Source: Erythrobacter sp. (GTDB lineage Bacteria; Pseudomonadota; Alphaproteobacteria; Sphingomonadales; Sphingomonadaceae). Taken from it: a stretch of DNA of 64,000 nucleotides. The position numbers and the translations under genes were made by a program. The notes below the pieces were generated by a model. The model had not been told where the DNA came from and did no database searches. It was given only the letters and a program-made list of their open reading frames with translations. The DNA lies in contig JAILWQ010000003.1 in the NCBI GenBank assembly GCA_025698865.1, forward strand, positions 124,001 through 188,000, in the 5' to 3' direction. Shown here piece by piece: positions 15,826 through 24,821 of the stretch; the stretch's first letter is position 1; each line of letters opens with the position of its first letter.

Positions 15826-18600
15826 ATGGCAACGCGCATGCTAATCGATGCGCGCCACTCGGAAGAGACCCGGGTGGCGGTGCTCAAGGGAAACCGGATT
15901 GAGGAATTCGATTTCGAATCTGCCGACAAGAAGCAAATAAAGGGCAATATCTATCTGGCGAAGGTGACGCGGGTCGAACCCTCGCTCCAGGCCGCATTCG
16001 TCGATTTCGGTGGCAATCGCCACGGCTTCCTCGCCTTCAACGAAATCCATCCCGATTATTACCAGATTCCCAAGGAAGACCGCGAGGCGCTCCTCGCCGC
16101 CGAGGCCGAGGCGGCCGAGGAAGAAGCGCGTCTGCGTGCCGAAGAGGAAGAGCGCGGCGAGATGCCGGGCGACGAATACGACGCCGACGACGAGAGCTCC
16201 GAAGCGCTGGCCGAGGATCTGGCCGAGGATGGCCTCGAAGAAGTCGACACCTCCGACAAGGACGACGTCTCGACCTTCGAGGAAGGCCGCTTTTCGGACG
16301 GCGATGAAGACGAGGACGAGGACGAGGCGGAAGACGACGAGAGCGGCGACGACAATTCGCGCGGCCGTCGCGGTCGCGGACGGCGTCAGGGCCGCAGCGG
16401 TGGCGGTCGTGCCCGTGCCAAGGAAGTCGACGACGCGCGTGCCCGCCGCATGGCTCTGCGCCGCAAGTACAAGATCCAGGACGTCATCCAGCGCCGCCAG
16501 GTGCTCCTGGTGCAGGTCGTCAAGGAAGAGCGCGGCAACAAGGGTGCGGCGCTGACCACCTATCTCAGCCTCGCCGGGCGCTACACCGTGCTGATGCCGA
16601 ACAGCAGCCATGGCGGCGGGATCAGCCGCAAGATCAGCTCGGCCAGCGATCGCAAGCGGCTGAAGTCGATCGTCGGCGATCTCAAGTTGCCCAAGTCGAT
16701 GGGCCTGATCGTGCGCACCGCCGGCCTCAGCCGGACCAAGACCGAGATCAAGCGCGACTTCGATTATCTCGCCCGCCTGTGGGACGAGATTCGCGAGAAG
16801 ACTCTCGCCTCCAGCGCGCCGACACTGATCCATTCGGACAGCGATCTCATCAAGCGCGCGATCCGCGACATCTACAATCGTGAGATCGAGGAGGTCGTGG
16901 TCGAGGGCGACGAGGGCTACAAGTCTGCCAAGGCCTTCATGAAGATGCTGATGCCCAGCCATGCGCGGCGGGTGAAGCAGTATGCCGACCCGGTGCCGCT
17001 GTTCCAGCGCTATGGCGCGGAGGACCAGCTCAAGGCCATGTACGATCCGATGGTCCAGCTGAAATCCGGCGGCTATCTGATCATCAACCCGACCGAGGCG
17101 CTGGTCTCGATCGATATCAACTCCGGCCGCTCGACCAAGGAGCACGGGATCGAGCAGACCGCGCTGCACACCAATCTCGAAGCGGCGAAGGAAATCGCCC
17201 GCCAGCTGCGCCTGCGCGACATGGCGGGCCTGGTCGTGATCGACTTCATTGACATGGAACGGCACGGCAACACCCGCAAGGTCGAGCGCGCGATGAAGGA
17301 CGCGCTCAAGAACGACCGCGCGCGCATCCAGGTCGGCCGTATCTCCAGCTTCGGCCTGATGGAAATGAGCCGCCAGCGCCTGCGCACCGGCGTGCTCGAG
17401 GCGACCACCCGCGAATGTCCGCATTGCGACGGCACCGGCCTCGTCCGCACCGCGTCGAGCGCAGGGCTCTCGGCGCTGCGCCTGATCGAGGACGAGGCGG
17501 CCAAGGGCAAGGGTTCGGTCATCACGCTGGGCGCCAGCACCGAAGCGGCCGTCTACCTGCTCAACCAGAAGCGGTCCGAACTGATGGAGATCGAAACGCT
17601 CTACGGCGTCTCGGTCGAGGTCGTGCCCGAAGGCGAGGACGAAGGCGCCAAGATGAGCGTCTCCAGCTCTGGCCCGCGCCCGCAGAACACGCCGAAATTC
17701 GAGACTCTCGCCGCCGATGAGGAGGATGAGGACGACGACATCGTCGAACAGGACGACGATGATGCCGATTTCGACGACGAAGATGTCGACAATGGCAACC
17801 GGAAGCGCAAGCGTCGCCGCCGCGGTGGCCGCGGTCGCAACAAGAGCCGCGACGATGACAGCCGGTCCGATGACAAGAGCTCGGACGACAACGGTTCGGA
17901 CGAGGCTGATGCCGACGAGGAATCCTCCGAGGATCGGGAGCAGGCCGAGAGCGACGGCAAGCCGAAAAAGCGTCGTCGTCGCGGCGGTCGCGGTCGGCGG
18001 GGCGGTCGTGGTCGCAAGGACGGCGATGCTCAGGACGAGAACGGCGACGACACCGTGACCGAGGCCGACGCCAAGAAGCTCGATGAAGTCTCCGAACACG
18101 TGGTCGAGGACATGGCGGTGGTTGCCGGACCCGAGGATTCGCCCGAGACCGCCGAAGCCGAGGCTGATACCAAGGCCGCCAAGCCGAAGCGCACCCGGCG
18201 CAAGAAGGCGGACGATGCCGCTCCGGCCGAGGCCGCTGCCGAAAAGCCCAAGCGCACTCGGCGCAAGAAGGCGGAACCGGCTGACGCGGAATCGATTGAA
18301 GCCGCCGAGGCCAAGCCCAAGCCGCGCGCCCGCTCGCGCAAGAAAGCGACGGACGAAACGGACGCCACAACACCGGCGGACGCGGCCTCGGAGCCGGCGA
18401 AACCAAAGAAGCCTGCCCGCCGCTCGCGCGCATCGGCGGCCAAGCAGGCCGATCCGGCGCCGGTCGAGGAAGAGGTGAGCCAAGAACCCGCCGCCGCTCC
18501 CGCGCCTGCCCCGGCTCCCGCTCCGGCCGAGGAAAGCGCTGGGACGATCGAGGAAGCCAAGCCCCGCCGCGGCTGGTGGCAGCGCACCTTCGGCGATTGA
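15826..18600 (+). CDS. rne: ribonuclease E
   Basis: This is the endoribonuclease that organises the RNA degradosome and matures rRNA, tRNA and mRNA. The 924-residue protein starts with MATRMLIDARHSEETRVAVL. Its S1 domain (about 37-250) is split by an acidic insert of roughly 120 residues rich in Glu and Asp, which is typical of alphaproteobacteria. The catalytic DNase I-like subdomain has Asp430 (SIDINSGRS) and Asp473 (VVIDFIDME), and the Zn-link is CPHC at 531-534. From about residue 620 the protein becomes a long alternating acidic and Arg/Lys-rich tail with repeated KPKRTRRKKA blocks that should bind RNA and partners. GGAG lies 9 nt upstream. Confidence 0.96.
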   Translation: MATRMLIDARHSEETRVAVLKGNRIEEFDFESADKKQIKGNIYLAKVTRVEPSLQAAFVDFGGNRHGFLAFNEIHPDYYQIPKEDREALLAAEAEAAEEEARLRAEEEERGEMPGDEYDADDESSEALAEDLAEDGLEEVDTSDKDDVSTFEEGRFSDGDEDEDEDEAEDDESGDDNSRGRRGRGRRQGRSGGGRARAKEVDDARARRMALRRKYKIQDVIQRRQVLLVQVVKEERGNKGAALTTYLSLAGRYTVLMPNSSHGGGISRKISSASDRKRLKSIVGDLKLPKSMGLIVRTAGLSRTKTEIKRDFDYLARLWDEIREKTLASSAPTLIHSDSDLIKRAIRDIYNREIEEVVVEGDEGYKSAKAFMKMLMPSHARRVKQYADPVPLFQRYGAEDQLKAMYDPMVQLKSGGYLIINPTEALVSIDINSGRSTKEHGIEQTALHTNLEAAKEIARQLRLRDMAGLVVIDFIDMERHGNTRKVERAMKDALKNDRARIQVGRISSFGLMEMSRQRLRTGVLEATTRECPHCDGTGLVRTASSAGLSALRLIEDEAAKGKGSVITLGASTEAAVYLLNQKRSELMEIETLYGVSVEVVPEGEDEGAKMSVSSSGPRPQNTPKFETLAADEEDEDDDIVEQDDDDADFDDEDVDNGNRKRKRRRRGGRGRNKSRDDDSRSDDKSSDDNGSDEADADEESSEDREQAESDGKPKKRRRRGGRGRRGGRGRKDGDAQDENGDDTVTEADAKKLDEVSEHVVEDMAVVAGPEDSPETAEAEADTKAAKPKRTRRKKADDAAPAEAAAEKPKRTRRKKAEPADAESIEAAEAKPKPRARSRKKATDETDATTPADAASEPAKPKKPARRSRASAAKQADPAPVEEEVSQEPAAAPAPAPAPAPAEESAGTIEEAKPRRGWWQRTFGD

Positions 18601-18618
18601 TGTAACTCGAAAACGGAC

Positions 18619-18648
18619 CCCCGCCCGCTCTGGGATAAGCGGGCGGGG
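18619..18648. terminator. bidirectional terminator between rne and a methyltransferase gene
   Basis: A perfect 10-bp GC stem (CCCCGCCCGC / GCGGGCGGGG) with a 10-nt loop starts 18 nt after the rne stop and ends 11 nt beyond the stop of the convergent methyltransferase gene. On the minus strand it is followed within five bases by TTTT; on the plus strand the T-tract is poor. Confidence 0.65.
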
Positions 18649-18659
18649 TCAATCCGCCG

Positions 18660-19295
18660 TCAGGCCCCCCGGCGGCGCGCCACACCCCATTCCATCCATC
18701 CAAATATCCGCGGCACACCGCCGAGATAGTCCTGCCCGAGCGGTTCGACCTCGAAGCCGTTGGCGCGCAGGCTCGCCCCGGCCGCCCAGGTCAGGTGGCA
18801 GCCGCCCGCGAGGGGCTTCCAGAAAGGCTCGACGCGTTTCTGCCAGCGAAGGATTTCGGCATCCGGCGCGCGGCCATGCTCGAGGAAAAGCAAACGTCCG
18901 CCCGGTTTCAGGATGCGCCGCAATTCGCGCAGCACCCGTTCGGGATGCTCGACCGAACACAGCGTATAGGTGCACACCACCGTATCGAACCGGCTATCCG
19001 GGAAGGGTATATCCTCTCCCCGGCCATAGCGCATATCGGCATCCCATCCGAAGGCTCGCGCGGATGCGCGGGCCTGTTCGAGCAGTTTCTCGTTCGGATC
19101 GATCCCCGACAGTGATACCACCTTCGCCGGATCGTAAAGCGCCTGGTTGAAGCCGCCGCCGCATCCGATCTCGAAAACGTGACCTTCGGCCAGTGGCACC
19201 ACCAGGCGGCGGTGATCGCCGATACCTTCCCGTCCGCAGGCGAACGCGATCAGGCGCGGCGTCACATGCGCATCGTAAAGGCCCCTCAACCTCAT
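18660..19295 (-). CDS. class I SAM-dependent methyltransferase
   Basis: This encodes a 211-residue cytoplasmic methyltransferase of the UbiE/phospholipid N-methyltransferase-like type. Motif I is HVFEIGCGGGFNQALYD, followed by LSGIDPNEKLL, DTVVCTYTLCSVEHPERVLRE and the post-strand LKPGGRLLFLEHGRAPD. The C-terminal half (WQKRVEPFWKPLAGGCHLTW and FEVEPLGQDYLGG) matches METTL7-like and phosphatidylethanolamine methyltransferase-like proteins, so a lipid or lipophilic thiol substrate is possible. The ATG at 19295 has GGGAG 5 nt upstream and gives the family length; the frame continues upstream to 19436 without similarity. Confidence 0.82.
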   Translation of the reverse strand: MRLRGLYDAHVTPRLIAFACGREGIGDHRRLVVPLAEGHVFEIGCGGGFNQALYDPAKVVSLSGIDPNEKLLEQARASARAFGWDADMRYGRGEDIPFPDSRFDTVVCTYTLCSVEHPERVLRELRRILKPGGRLLFLEHGRAPDAEILRWQKRVEPFWKPLAGGCHLTWAAGASLRANGFEVEPLGQDYLGGVPRIFGWMEWGVARRRGA

Positions 19296-19403
19296 TGATT
19301 CTCCCGCCTTCTCAAAAAGGCCGTTTTTCGCGTCTAGAGAGCTACCGCGCTTCCGTTTCGTAGCAAGCCCCTTTCGCAACAGGCCATCCCGGCGCTGGCG
19401 GGC

Positions 19404-19433
19404 TGGTCGCATCGAGGCTAGAGCGCGCGACCA
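19404..19433 (+). repeat. inverted repeat upstream of the ATP-grasp gene
   Basis: A perfect 7-bp inverted repeat TGGTCGC / GCGACCA is separated by 16 nt and ends 24 nt before the start codon. It could be a leader hairpin or an operator, but a match of this length is not rare in GC-rich DNA. Confidence 0.3.
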
Positions 19434-19457
19434 CAATCATGACGGAGAACGTCGCCG

Positions 19458-20480
19458 ATGACTCACCCCATCGCTCCGCTGCATATTTCCGAGGATGCCA
19501 AGGAGCGCATCCGTATCCTGTTCATGGCCAAGCACGCCCTGTGGGGCGGCGGAATGCATCCAGAGGATGGCAACCACGCGATCTACCACCACGAGGTCCG
19601 CACCACGCTCGAAAACCTCGGGCTCAACCTCAGCTTCGCGGACAGTTACCGTGTCCTTTTCGAAGATCCGGAGGTCGATTTCGTCTTCCCTCTGCTTAAC
19701 CGCGGCGGTTTCGTGAACTCGGAAATGCTGATCCCGACCCTCTGCAACATGTGGCGGATCCCCTATGTAGGGGCGATGCCGTTCCTGCGCGGTCTCGGCG
19801 ACGACAAGTCCGTGTCCAAGCTGGTCGCTCGGCACGCCGGCGTGCCCACCGCGCCATGGTTCTGCTATCGCCGCGGCGCTGCCGTGCTCGAGCGCGACCT
19901 GCCGCCGTCGCAGCGAGGGCGCTGGGTCATCAAGCCCAACGCCTCTTCCGCCAGCTGGGGCATTTCCGATGCATACGATTTCAATGGCGTGGCCAATGCC
20001 GTGGCGAACATCCACGGCCAGGGCCATGATGCGATCGTGGAGCCCTATCTCGACGGATACGACGTGCAGGTCGCCTTCATCACGATCGATGGCGCCCCCG
20101 TCCAGCTACCGATGCTGTGGTACGAGCGCGACGATACGCAGCGCCTGTGGACCTACTACGAGAAACGCGATCTCATACAGAACACGGAAAAGAGCGCTCT
20201 GAAAAGGTTCGACGATCCCGAATTCGAACCGCGGATGACGGAGCTTGCCGGCCGGGTCGCGCGGGAATTCCACCCCTTCGATTACGGGCGCATCGAATTC
20301 CGGTTCGATCCCCGGACGGGCGACATGAATTTCATCGAGATCAACCTCAACTGCAACCTGTGGTCGGAGAAGGTCATGGCCAAGGCGGCGGCGCAGGCCG
20401 GTTTCAGCCATGCCGATCTGCTCGAAACGATTCTGGCCGAGGCTTTCCGCCGCAACGGGCTGATCGCGGAAACGGCTTAA
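19458..20480 (+). CDS. ATP-grasp ligase, D-alanine-D-alanine-ligase-like
   Basis: This encodes a 340-residue enzyme with the ATP-grasp fold. It shows [18 protein letters not shown] (the N-terminal subdomain boundary), [15 protein letters not shown] in place of the VKP...GSSVGVS loop of Ddl, [16 protein letters not shown] for the EE.I.GRE.. segment, and the Mg-binding [12 protein letters not shown] where Ddl has EINTLPG. The ATP site therefore looks intact, but the acceptor-binding region differs from true D-Ala-D-Ala ligase. The protein probably joins another carboxylate to an amine or hydroxyl group. It is not next to mur or fts genes; sdhB follows 94 nt downstream. A weak GGAG lies 10 nt before the ATG. 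Confidence 0.75.
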   Translation: MTHPIAPLHISEDAKERIRILFMAKHALWGGGMHPEDGNHAIYHHEVRTTLENLGLNLSFADSYRVLFEDPEVDFVFPLLNRGGFVNSEMLIPTLCNMWRIPYVGAMPFLRGLGDDKSVSKLVARHAGVPTAPWFCYRRGAAVLERDLPPSQRGRWVIKPNASSASWGISDAYDFNGVANAVANIHGQGHDAIVEPYLDGYDVQVAFITIDGAPVQLPMLWYERDDTQRLWTYYEKRDLIQNTEKSALKRFDDPEFEPRMTELAGRVAREFHPFDYGRIEFRFDPRTGDMNFIEINLNCNLWSEKVMAKAAAQAGFSHADLLETILAEAFRRNGLIAETA

Positions 20481-20574
20481 GCAACAGGGACGGTGCGGCG
20501 CATCGGCGGGCAGGCCCTTGCACCTGCGGCCACACCGTCTATGTCATCCCCCGCGCAACAGGACCACGAGCGAC

Positions 20575-21357
20575 ATGGCGACTTTCACTCTTCCGAAGAA
20601 TTCCAAGATCACCGGCAAGGGCCGCTCCCATGCCGCCGAGACCGGCGGGCGCACGCGCAGCTTCAAGATCTATCGCTACGATCCCGACACTGGTGACAAT
20701 CCGCGTTACGACACGTTCGAGATCGATCTCGACGAGTGCGGGCCGATGGTTCTCGATGCCCTGTTCAAGATCAAGAACGAGGTCGACCCGACGCTGACTT
20801 TCCGCCGTTCGTGTCGCGAGGGGATCTGCGGTTCGTGCTCGATGAACATGAACGGGAAGAACGGCCTCGCCTGCACCACGGCGATCGAGGATCTGAAGGG
20901 CGAGGTGCGGATCACCCCCCTGCCCCACATGGACGTGATCAAGGACCTCGTGCCCGATTTCACGCATTTCTATGCGCAATATGCCAGCATCCGTCCGTGG
21001 CTGCAGACCGTCTCGACCACGCCGAGCGGGAAGGAGCGGCTCCAGTCGCCCGAACAGCGCGAGAAGCTCGACGGCCTTTACGAATGCATCCTGTGCGCCT
21101 GCTGCTCGACCGCGTGCCCCAGCTACTGGTGGAATTCAGACAAGTTCCTCGGCCCGGCGATCCTGCTCCAGGCCTATCGCTGGCTCGCCGACAGCCGCGA
21201 CGAGATGACCGGCGAGCGGCTCGACCAGCTGGAGGATCCGTTCCGCCTCTATCGCTGTCACACGATCATGAACTGCGCCAATGTCTGCCCCAAGGGCCTC
21301 AATCCGGCCAAGGCGATTGCCGAGACCAAGAAGATGATGGTCGAACGCAGCATCTGA
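20575..21357 (+). CDS. sdhB: succinate dehydrogenase iron-sulfur subunit
   Basis: This is the electron-transfer subunit of respiratory complex II. The 260-residue protein has the plant-type ferredoxin domain with 2Fe-2S ligands Cys80, Cys85, Cys88 and Cys100 ([14 protein letters not shown] and GLACTT). The C-terminal domain carries the cluster motif [12 protein letters not shown] (Cys171, 174, 177, 181) and the second set in [19 protein letters not shown], giving the 4Fe-4S and 3Fe-4S centres. sdhA, sdhC and sdhD are not adjacent: the upstream neighbour is the ATP-grasp gene and the downstream ones are a thioesterase and zapE. Confidence 0.96.
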   Translation: MATFTLPKNSKITGKGRSHAAETGGRTRSFKIYRYDPDTGDNPRYDTFEIDLDECGPMVLDALFKIKNEVDPTLTFRRSCREGICGSCSMNMNGKNGLACTTAIEDLKGEVRITPLPHMDVIKDLVPDFTHFYAQYASIRPWLQTVSTTPSGKERLQSPEQREKLDGLYECILCACCSTACPSYWWNSDKFLGPAILLQAYRWLADSRDEMTGERLDQLEDPFRLYRCHTIMNCANVCPKGLNPAKAIAETKKMMVERSI

Positions 21358-21360
21358 CGG

Positions 21361-21840
21361 ATGCCGCACGACGACGTTTTCGAGCACGGGCCGGACCCGG
21401 ACAACCCCGGCTGGCGGCACTGGAACCTCAGGGACGATACGCTGTTCAACGGCGCAGTGATGGGCAAGCTCATCACGCGCGTCGAGGACGATGAGCGCGG
21501 TGGGTCTCGCGCTCGGCTGCGGATGTTTCCGGAGCGGCGGCACCAGAACCTGCAAGGCATCGTCCATGGCGCGGTGACGCTGGCGCTGATCGATATCAGC
21601 CTGTTCACCACCATGCACACGCTCGGCAGCGGCAATGCAGGGCCTTCGGTGACGCTCGAGCTGTCCACCCAGTTCACCGGGGCCGGATCACCCGACAAGC
21701 CGCTCGACGCCGTGACCGAGATCATGCGCGAGACGGGGAGCTTCGTGTTCGTGCGCGGCACGGTCGAGCAGGAGACGCATGTCGTCGCTAGCTTCTCGGG
21801 CATCGTAAAGAAAATGCAAGCGCGCCAGCCCGCCGGATGA
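21361..21840 (+). CDS. PaaI-family hotdog thioesterase
   Basis: This 159-residue hotdog-fold acyl-CoA thioesterase carries the family signature HGAVTLALIDISLF (about residues 69-82, with the catalytic acidic residue) and SVTLELSTQFTGAG. Members hydrolyse medium-chain or aromatic acyl-CoAs and often have a housekeeping role in freeing CoA. The gene begins 3 nt after the sdhB stop codon and overlaps zapE by 4 nt, so sdhB, the thioesterase and zapE form one operon. Confidence 0.85.
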   Translation: MPHDDVFEHGPDPDNPGWRHWNLRDDTLFNGAVMGKLITRVEDDERGGSRARLRMFPERRHQNLQGIVHGAVTLALIDISLFTTMHTLGSGNAGPSVTLELSTQFTGAGSPDKPLDAVTEIMRETGSFVFVRGTVEQETHVVASFSGIVKKMQARQPAG

Positions 21841-22970
21841 GCGGTGTTCTCGCGCAGTACGAGAGCCTCGTCGAGGCGGGCGAACTACGGCCGGACGCCG
21901 ACCAGCGCGGTGCGGGAGAGCGCCTCCAGCGCTTGCAGGATGAGCTCGAGGCACCCCCGACCAGCGGAGGGTTTCTGGGACGCCTGTTCGGCTCCGCCCC
22001 CCCGCCCCGCGCACGCGGGATCTACATGTGGGGCGGCGTGGGACGAGGCAAGTCGATGCTGATGGACCTGTTCGTCAGGACGCTTGAAATCGAGGAAAAG
22101 CGCCGGGTCCATTTCCACGAATTCATGCTCGAGGTCGATCGCCTGATTCGCGAGGAGCGCACAAAAGAGAGCGGCGATCCGATCGCCCCGGTCGCGGCGC
22201 GGATCGCCAGCGGCGTACGCTGTCTCGCTTTCGACGAGATGGTGGTCAATAACACCGCCGACGCCGCGATCATGAGCCGGCTTTTCACCGCGCTGATCTG
22301 CACCGAGGGCGTCACCGTCGTCACCACCAGCAACCGGCCACCCAAGGACCTTTACAAGGACGGGCTCAACCGTTCGCTCTTCCTCCCCTTCATCGACCTT
22401 ATCGAGGCCGAGCTGGACGTGCTGCCGCTCGACGGGCCGACCGATTACCGCATGGAGCGGATCGGCGGGCTCGCGACCTGGCATACGCCGCTCGGTGACG
22501 CGGCCACCGAGGAAGTGCGCGAGGCCTTCTTCCGCCTCACCGATTACAAGCCCGAGGATGCCGAGAACGTTCCCTCGAGCGAGCTCGATCTGGGTGGGGG
22601 GCGCACGCTCCATGTTCCCAAGAGCCTCAAGGGCGTGGCCGTGTTCAGCTTCAAACGGCTGTGCGGCGAGAACCGGGGCGCGGCCGACTATCTTGCCATC
22701 GCCCACGCCTTTCATACGGTGATCGTGGTCGGAATACCCCGACTTTCGCCCGAAAACCGCAACGAAGCCATCCGCTTTACCAAGCTGGTCGACGCGCTTT
22801 ACGAAAACCACGTCAAGCTGTTCGCCACGGCCGAGGCCGAGCCGGAGGACCTCTACACGGCGGGCGACGGCAGCTTCGAATTTGCCCGCACCGTCAGCCG
22901 GTTGAAGGAAATGCAGAGCGCGGACTACATGGCGCTCGGACACGGGCCGGGTCACGGCTCCGAGACTTGA
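21837..22970 (+). CDS. zapE: cell division protein ZapE (AFG1-like ATPase)
   Basis: This encodes a 377-residue P-loop AAA-type ATPase that associates with the division ring in Escherichia coli; its mitochondrial relative is AFG1/LACE1. The Walker A is GGVGRGKS (about residues 66-73), the Walker B is CLAFDEM, and sensor/arginine elements are in TTSNRPPKDLYKDGLNR and FSFKRLCGENRGAADY. The start overlaps the thioesterase stop by 4 nt. Adjacency to sdhB agrees with a reported link between AFG1-type ATPases and respiratory-chain maintenance, but that is inference. Confidence 0.9.
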   Translation: MSGVLAQYESLVEAGELRPDADQRGAGERLQRLQDELEAPPTSGGFLGRLFGSAPPPRARGIYMWGGVGRGKSMLMDLFVRTLEIEEKRRVHFHEFMLEVDRLIREERTKESGDPIAPVAARIASGVRCLAFDEMVVNNTADAAIMSRLFTALICTEGVTVVTTSNRPPKDLYKDGLNRSLFLPFIDLIEAELDVLPLDGPTDYRMERIGGLATWHTPLGDAATEEVREAFFRLTDYKPEDAENVPSSELDLGGGRTLHVPKSLKGVAVFSFKRLCGENRGAADYLAIAHAFHTVIVVGIPRLSPENRNEAIRFTKLVDALYENHVKLFATAEAEPEDLYTAGDGSFEFARTVSRLKEMQSADYMALGHGPGHGSET

Positions 22971-23041
22971 TCGCGACGCAGCGGCGACTATCTTCGAACC
23001 ATTCCGGCGGCCATTCATCCCCGCCGATGCGAGAAAATCCG

Positions 23042-23740
23042 ATGATCGAAGTACGACCTTTCTCCAGCCTCGGCCACGCCGACCATGGCTGGCTCGACGC
23101 GCGCCATCATTTCAGCTTCGCCTCCTATCACGATCCGGAGCGGATGCATTGGGGCTCGATCCGCGTCTGGAACGACGACACCATCGCGCCGCGCTCGGGC
23201 TTCCCGCCACACCCGCACAGCGACATGGAGATCGTCACCTTCGTCCGCACGGGCGCGATCACGCACAAGGATTCGCTCGGGAACCAGGGCAGAACTGCCG
23301 CCGGCGACGTGCAGGTGATGAGCGCCGGGACCGGCATCACTCATGCCGAATTCAACATCGAGGACGAGGCGACGACGCTGTTCCAGATCTGGATCGTGCC
23401 CGATCGCCGGGGCGAGCAGCCCGGCTGGGGCCAGCGCGAATTTCCGAAGGCAAGCCGCGCGGGCGGCTTCGAAATCCTCGCCAGCGGCACGCCGGACGAG
23501 GACGACGCCCTGCCGATCCGCACCGACGCGAAAGTTGCCGCTGCGACGCTGGATGCCGGTCAGACGGCGAGCTGGCAGACCGATCCCTCGCGCCACCAGT
23601 ACCTCGTCGCGCCCAAGGGGCGGGTTAAGGTCAACGGCGTCGAGGCAGCACCGCGCGACGGAATTGCCGTCACCGGCGAAGGCACGATCACCGTCGAAGC
23701 GCTCGACGATGCCGAAGTGGTGATGGTCGACGCGCGCTGA
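23042..23740 (+). CDS. pirin family protein (YhhW-like quercetinase-type bicupin)
   Basis: This 232-residue bicupin has the pirin signatures FPPHPHSDMEIVTFV (metal ligands His-X-His), LGNQGRTAAGDVQVMSAGTGITHAEFN (third histidine and glutamate) and IWIVPDRRGEQPGW. Bacterial homologues such as YhhW bind a divalent metal and can oxygenate quercetin; the physiological role is unclear. The gene lies 71 nt after zapE and ends 7 nt from the convergent crotonase gene. Confidence 0.88.
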   Translation: MIEVRPFSSLGHADHGWLDARHHFSFASYHDPERMHWGSIRVWNDDTIAPRSGFPPHPHSDMEIVTFVRTGAITHKDSLGNQGRTAAGDVQVMSAGTGITHAEFNIEDEATTLFQIWIVPDRRGEQPGWGQREFPKASRAGGFEILASGTPDEDDALPIRTDAKVAAATLDAGQTASWQTDPSRHQYLVAPKGRVKVNGVEAAPRDGIAVTGEGTITVEALDDAEVVMVDAR

Positions 23741-23747
23741 ATCCGCG

Positions 23748-24701
23748 TCAGGCCGCGCTGGTGAGCCTCGTCTGAGCGCTCACCAGCCGGTCCATCAGCT
23801 TGAGGTCCTTCGCGCCGAGCTGCAGCGCGGCATCGGCCCATAGCTCGGTGATCCGCGTCAGCTCATCCAGTTCGAGGTTGAGCGCGACCTTCATCGCTCG
23901 GCGCGAATTGACGAGCCCGGCGTGCTTGCGCTGCGACTTGCGGATGAATTCGCGCGTCGCCTCCAGCCCCCCTCCATCCTCGGCGAGATGGTGAACGATG
24001 CCGAGATCGTACATCTGTTCCGCCGTGTAGATCGCGTGTGACACGATCAGGCGGTCGGCCATGGCGCCGCCCAGCTTGCGGCTCAGCAATGAATGCGCGC
24101 CCATGCCCGGAAACAGGCCGAACATCATTTCGGGCAGACCGAACGTCGCACCGCGTTCCGCGACGATATAGTCGAAGCTCAGCAAGGCCTCGAACCCGCC
24201 GCCCAGCGCATCGCCCTGCACCATGCCGACCGTCACAATCGGGAGACCGAGCGAGTTGATGTTGCGGTGGAGGATCTGGCAGCAGCGATGACCATAGGCC
24301 ACCAGGCTTTCGCGATCGCGCGCCTCGATCAGGCGCCGGAAAAGGTCGAGATCGCCGCCGAAACAGAACACGCCAGGTGCGCGGCTTCCCAGAACGAGGA
24401 AGTCGAGCGGCACCCTGTCCGGGCCGAACCCGGTCCCGATCAAGCGCTGCCAGCTGACGAAGTCCCGCAGCATCTCGGGATTGAAGCTCGGCCTGCCCTT
24501 GGGCCGCATGAACGTCCAGAGCGTCCGGAAATCGCCATCGTAGAGGACATCCAGCTGTTCCAGTCCGAACAGCTCGTCGGGAATGGCGGCATGGCGCGCG
24601 CTTTCGACATAAAGCTCGGCCTCGTCGGTCAGACCGATGGCGCGCTCGTCGCCCGCACCGTCTTCCGCCGGATAGCTGGTTGCGGTTCTGACCTGTTCCA
24701 T
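23748..24701 (-). CDS. crotonase-fold enzyme resembling the DSF synthase RpfF
   Basis: This 317-residue member of the enoyl-CoA hydratase superfamily is closest by eye to RpfF, which makes diffusible-signal-factor fatty acids from 3-hydroxyacyl-ACP in Xanthomonas. The diagnostic segment VQGDALGGGFEALLSF...GLPEMMFGLFPGMGAHS is present, with Glu171 and Glu191 20 residues apart, the spacing of the catalytic pair Glu141/Glu161 of RpfF. The oxyanion loop is CFGGDLDLF. The long N-terminal extension (about 40 residues before ELFGLEQLDV) is not seen in ordinary enoyl-CoA hydratases. The start at 24701 has AGGGGG 4 nt upstream. It lies 186 nt after the XrtA-locus amidotransferase gene on the same strand, with its own likely promoter. 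Confidence 0.78.
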   Translation of the reverse strand: MEQVRTATSYPAEDGAGDERAIGLTDEAELYVESARHAAIPDELFGLEQLDVLYDGDFRTLWTFMRPKGRPSFNPEMLRDFVSWQRLIGTGFGPDRVPLDFLVLGSRAPGVFCFGGDLDLFRRLIEARDRESLVAYGHRCCQILHRNINSLGLPIVTVGMVQGDALGGGFEALLSFDYIVAERGATFGLPEMMFGLFPGMGAHSLLSRKLGGAMADRLIVSHAIYTAEQMYDLGIVHHLAEDGGGLEATREFIRKSQRKHAGLVNSRRAMKVALNLELDELTRITELWADAALQLGAKDLKLMDRLVSAQTRLTSAA

Positions 24702-24807
24702 TGCGCCCCCTGCAAACCTCGCAGTCACGCCGATCCCTGTATCGAACGATGCTGCGAAGAACCCGGTATTATGCGAGGCTAACGTCGCCGGGGTTACAGT
24801 GGCAATG

Positions 24808-24813
24808 ATTATA
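24808..24813 (-). promoter_or_regulatory. candidate -10 box for the crotonase gene
   Basis: A perfect TATAAT on the minus strand lies in an unusually AT-rich patch about 107 nt upstream of the crotonase start codon. No TTGACA-like -35 is present at 16-18 nt spacing; the inverted repeat at 24822-24851 occupies that place. Confidence 0.45.
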
Positions 24814-24821
24814 TTCGTCTC

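Noticed and set aside
15555-15902. A short plus-strand frame in the rne leader
   Set aside because: It overlaps the rne start in another frame, has no family resemblance and lacks a ribosome-binding site.
15841-18483. A long minus-strand frame opposite rne
   Set aside because: It reads as a low-complexity Leu/Val/Arg protein derived from the acidic and basic repeats of RNase E; RNase E is unmistakable.
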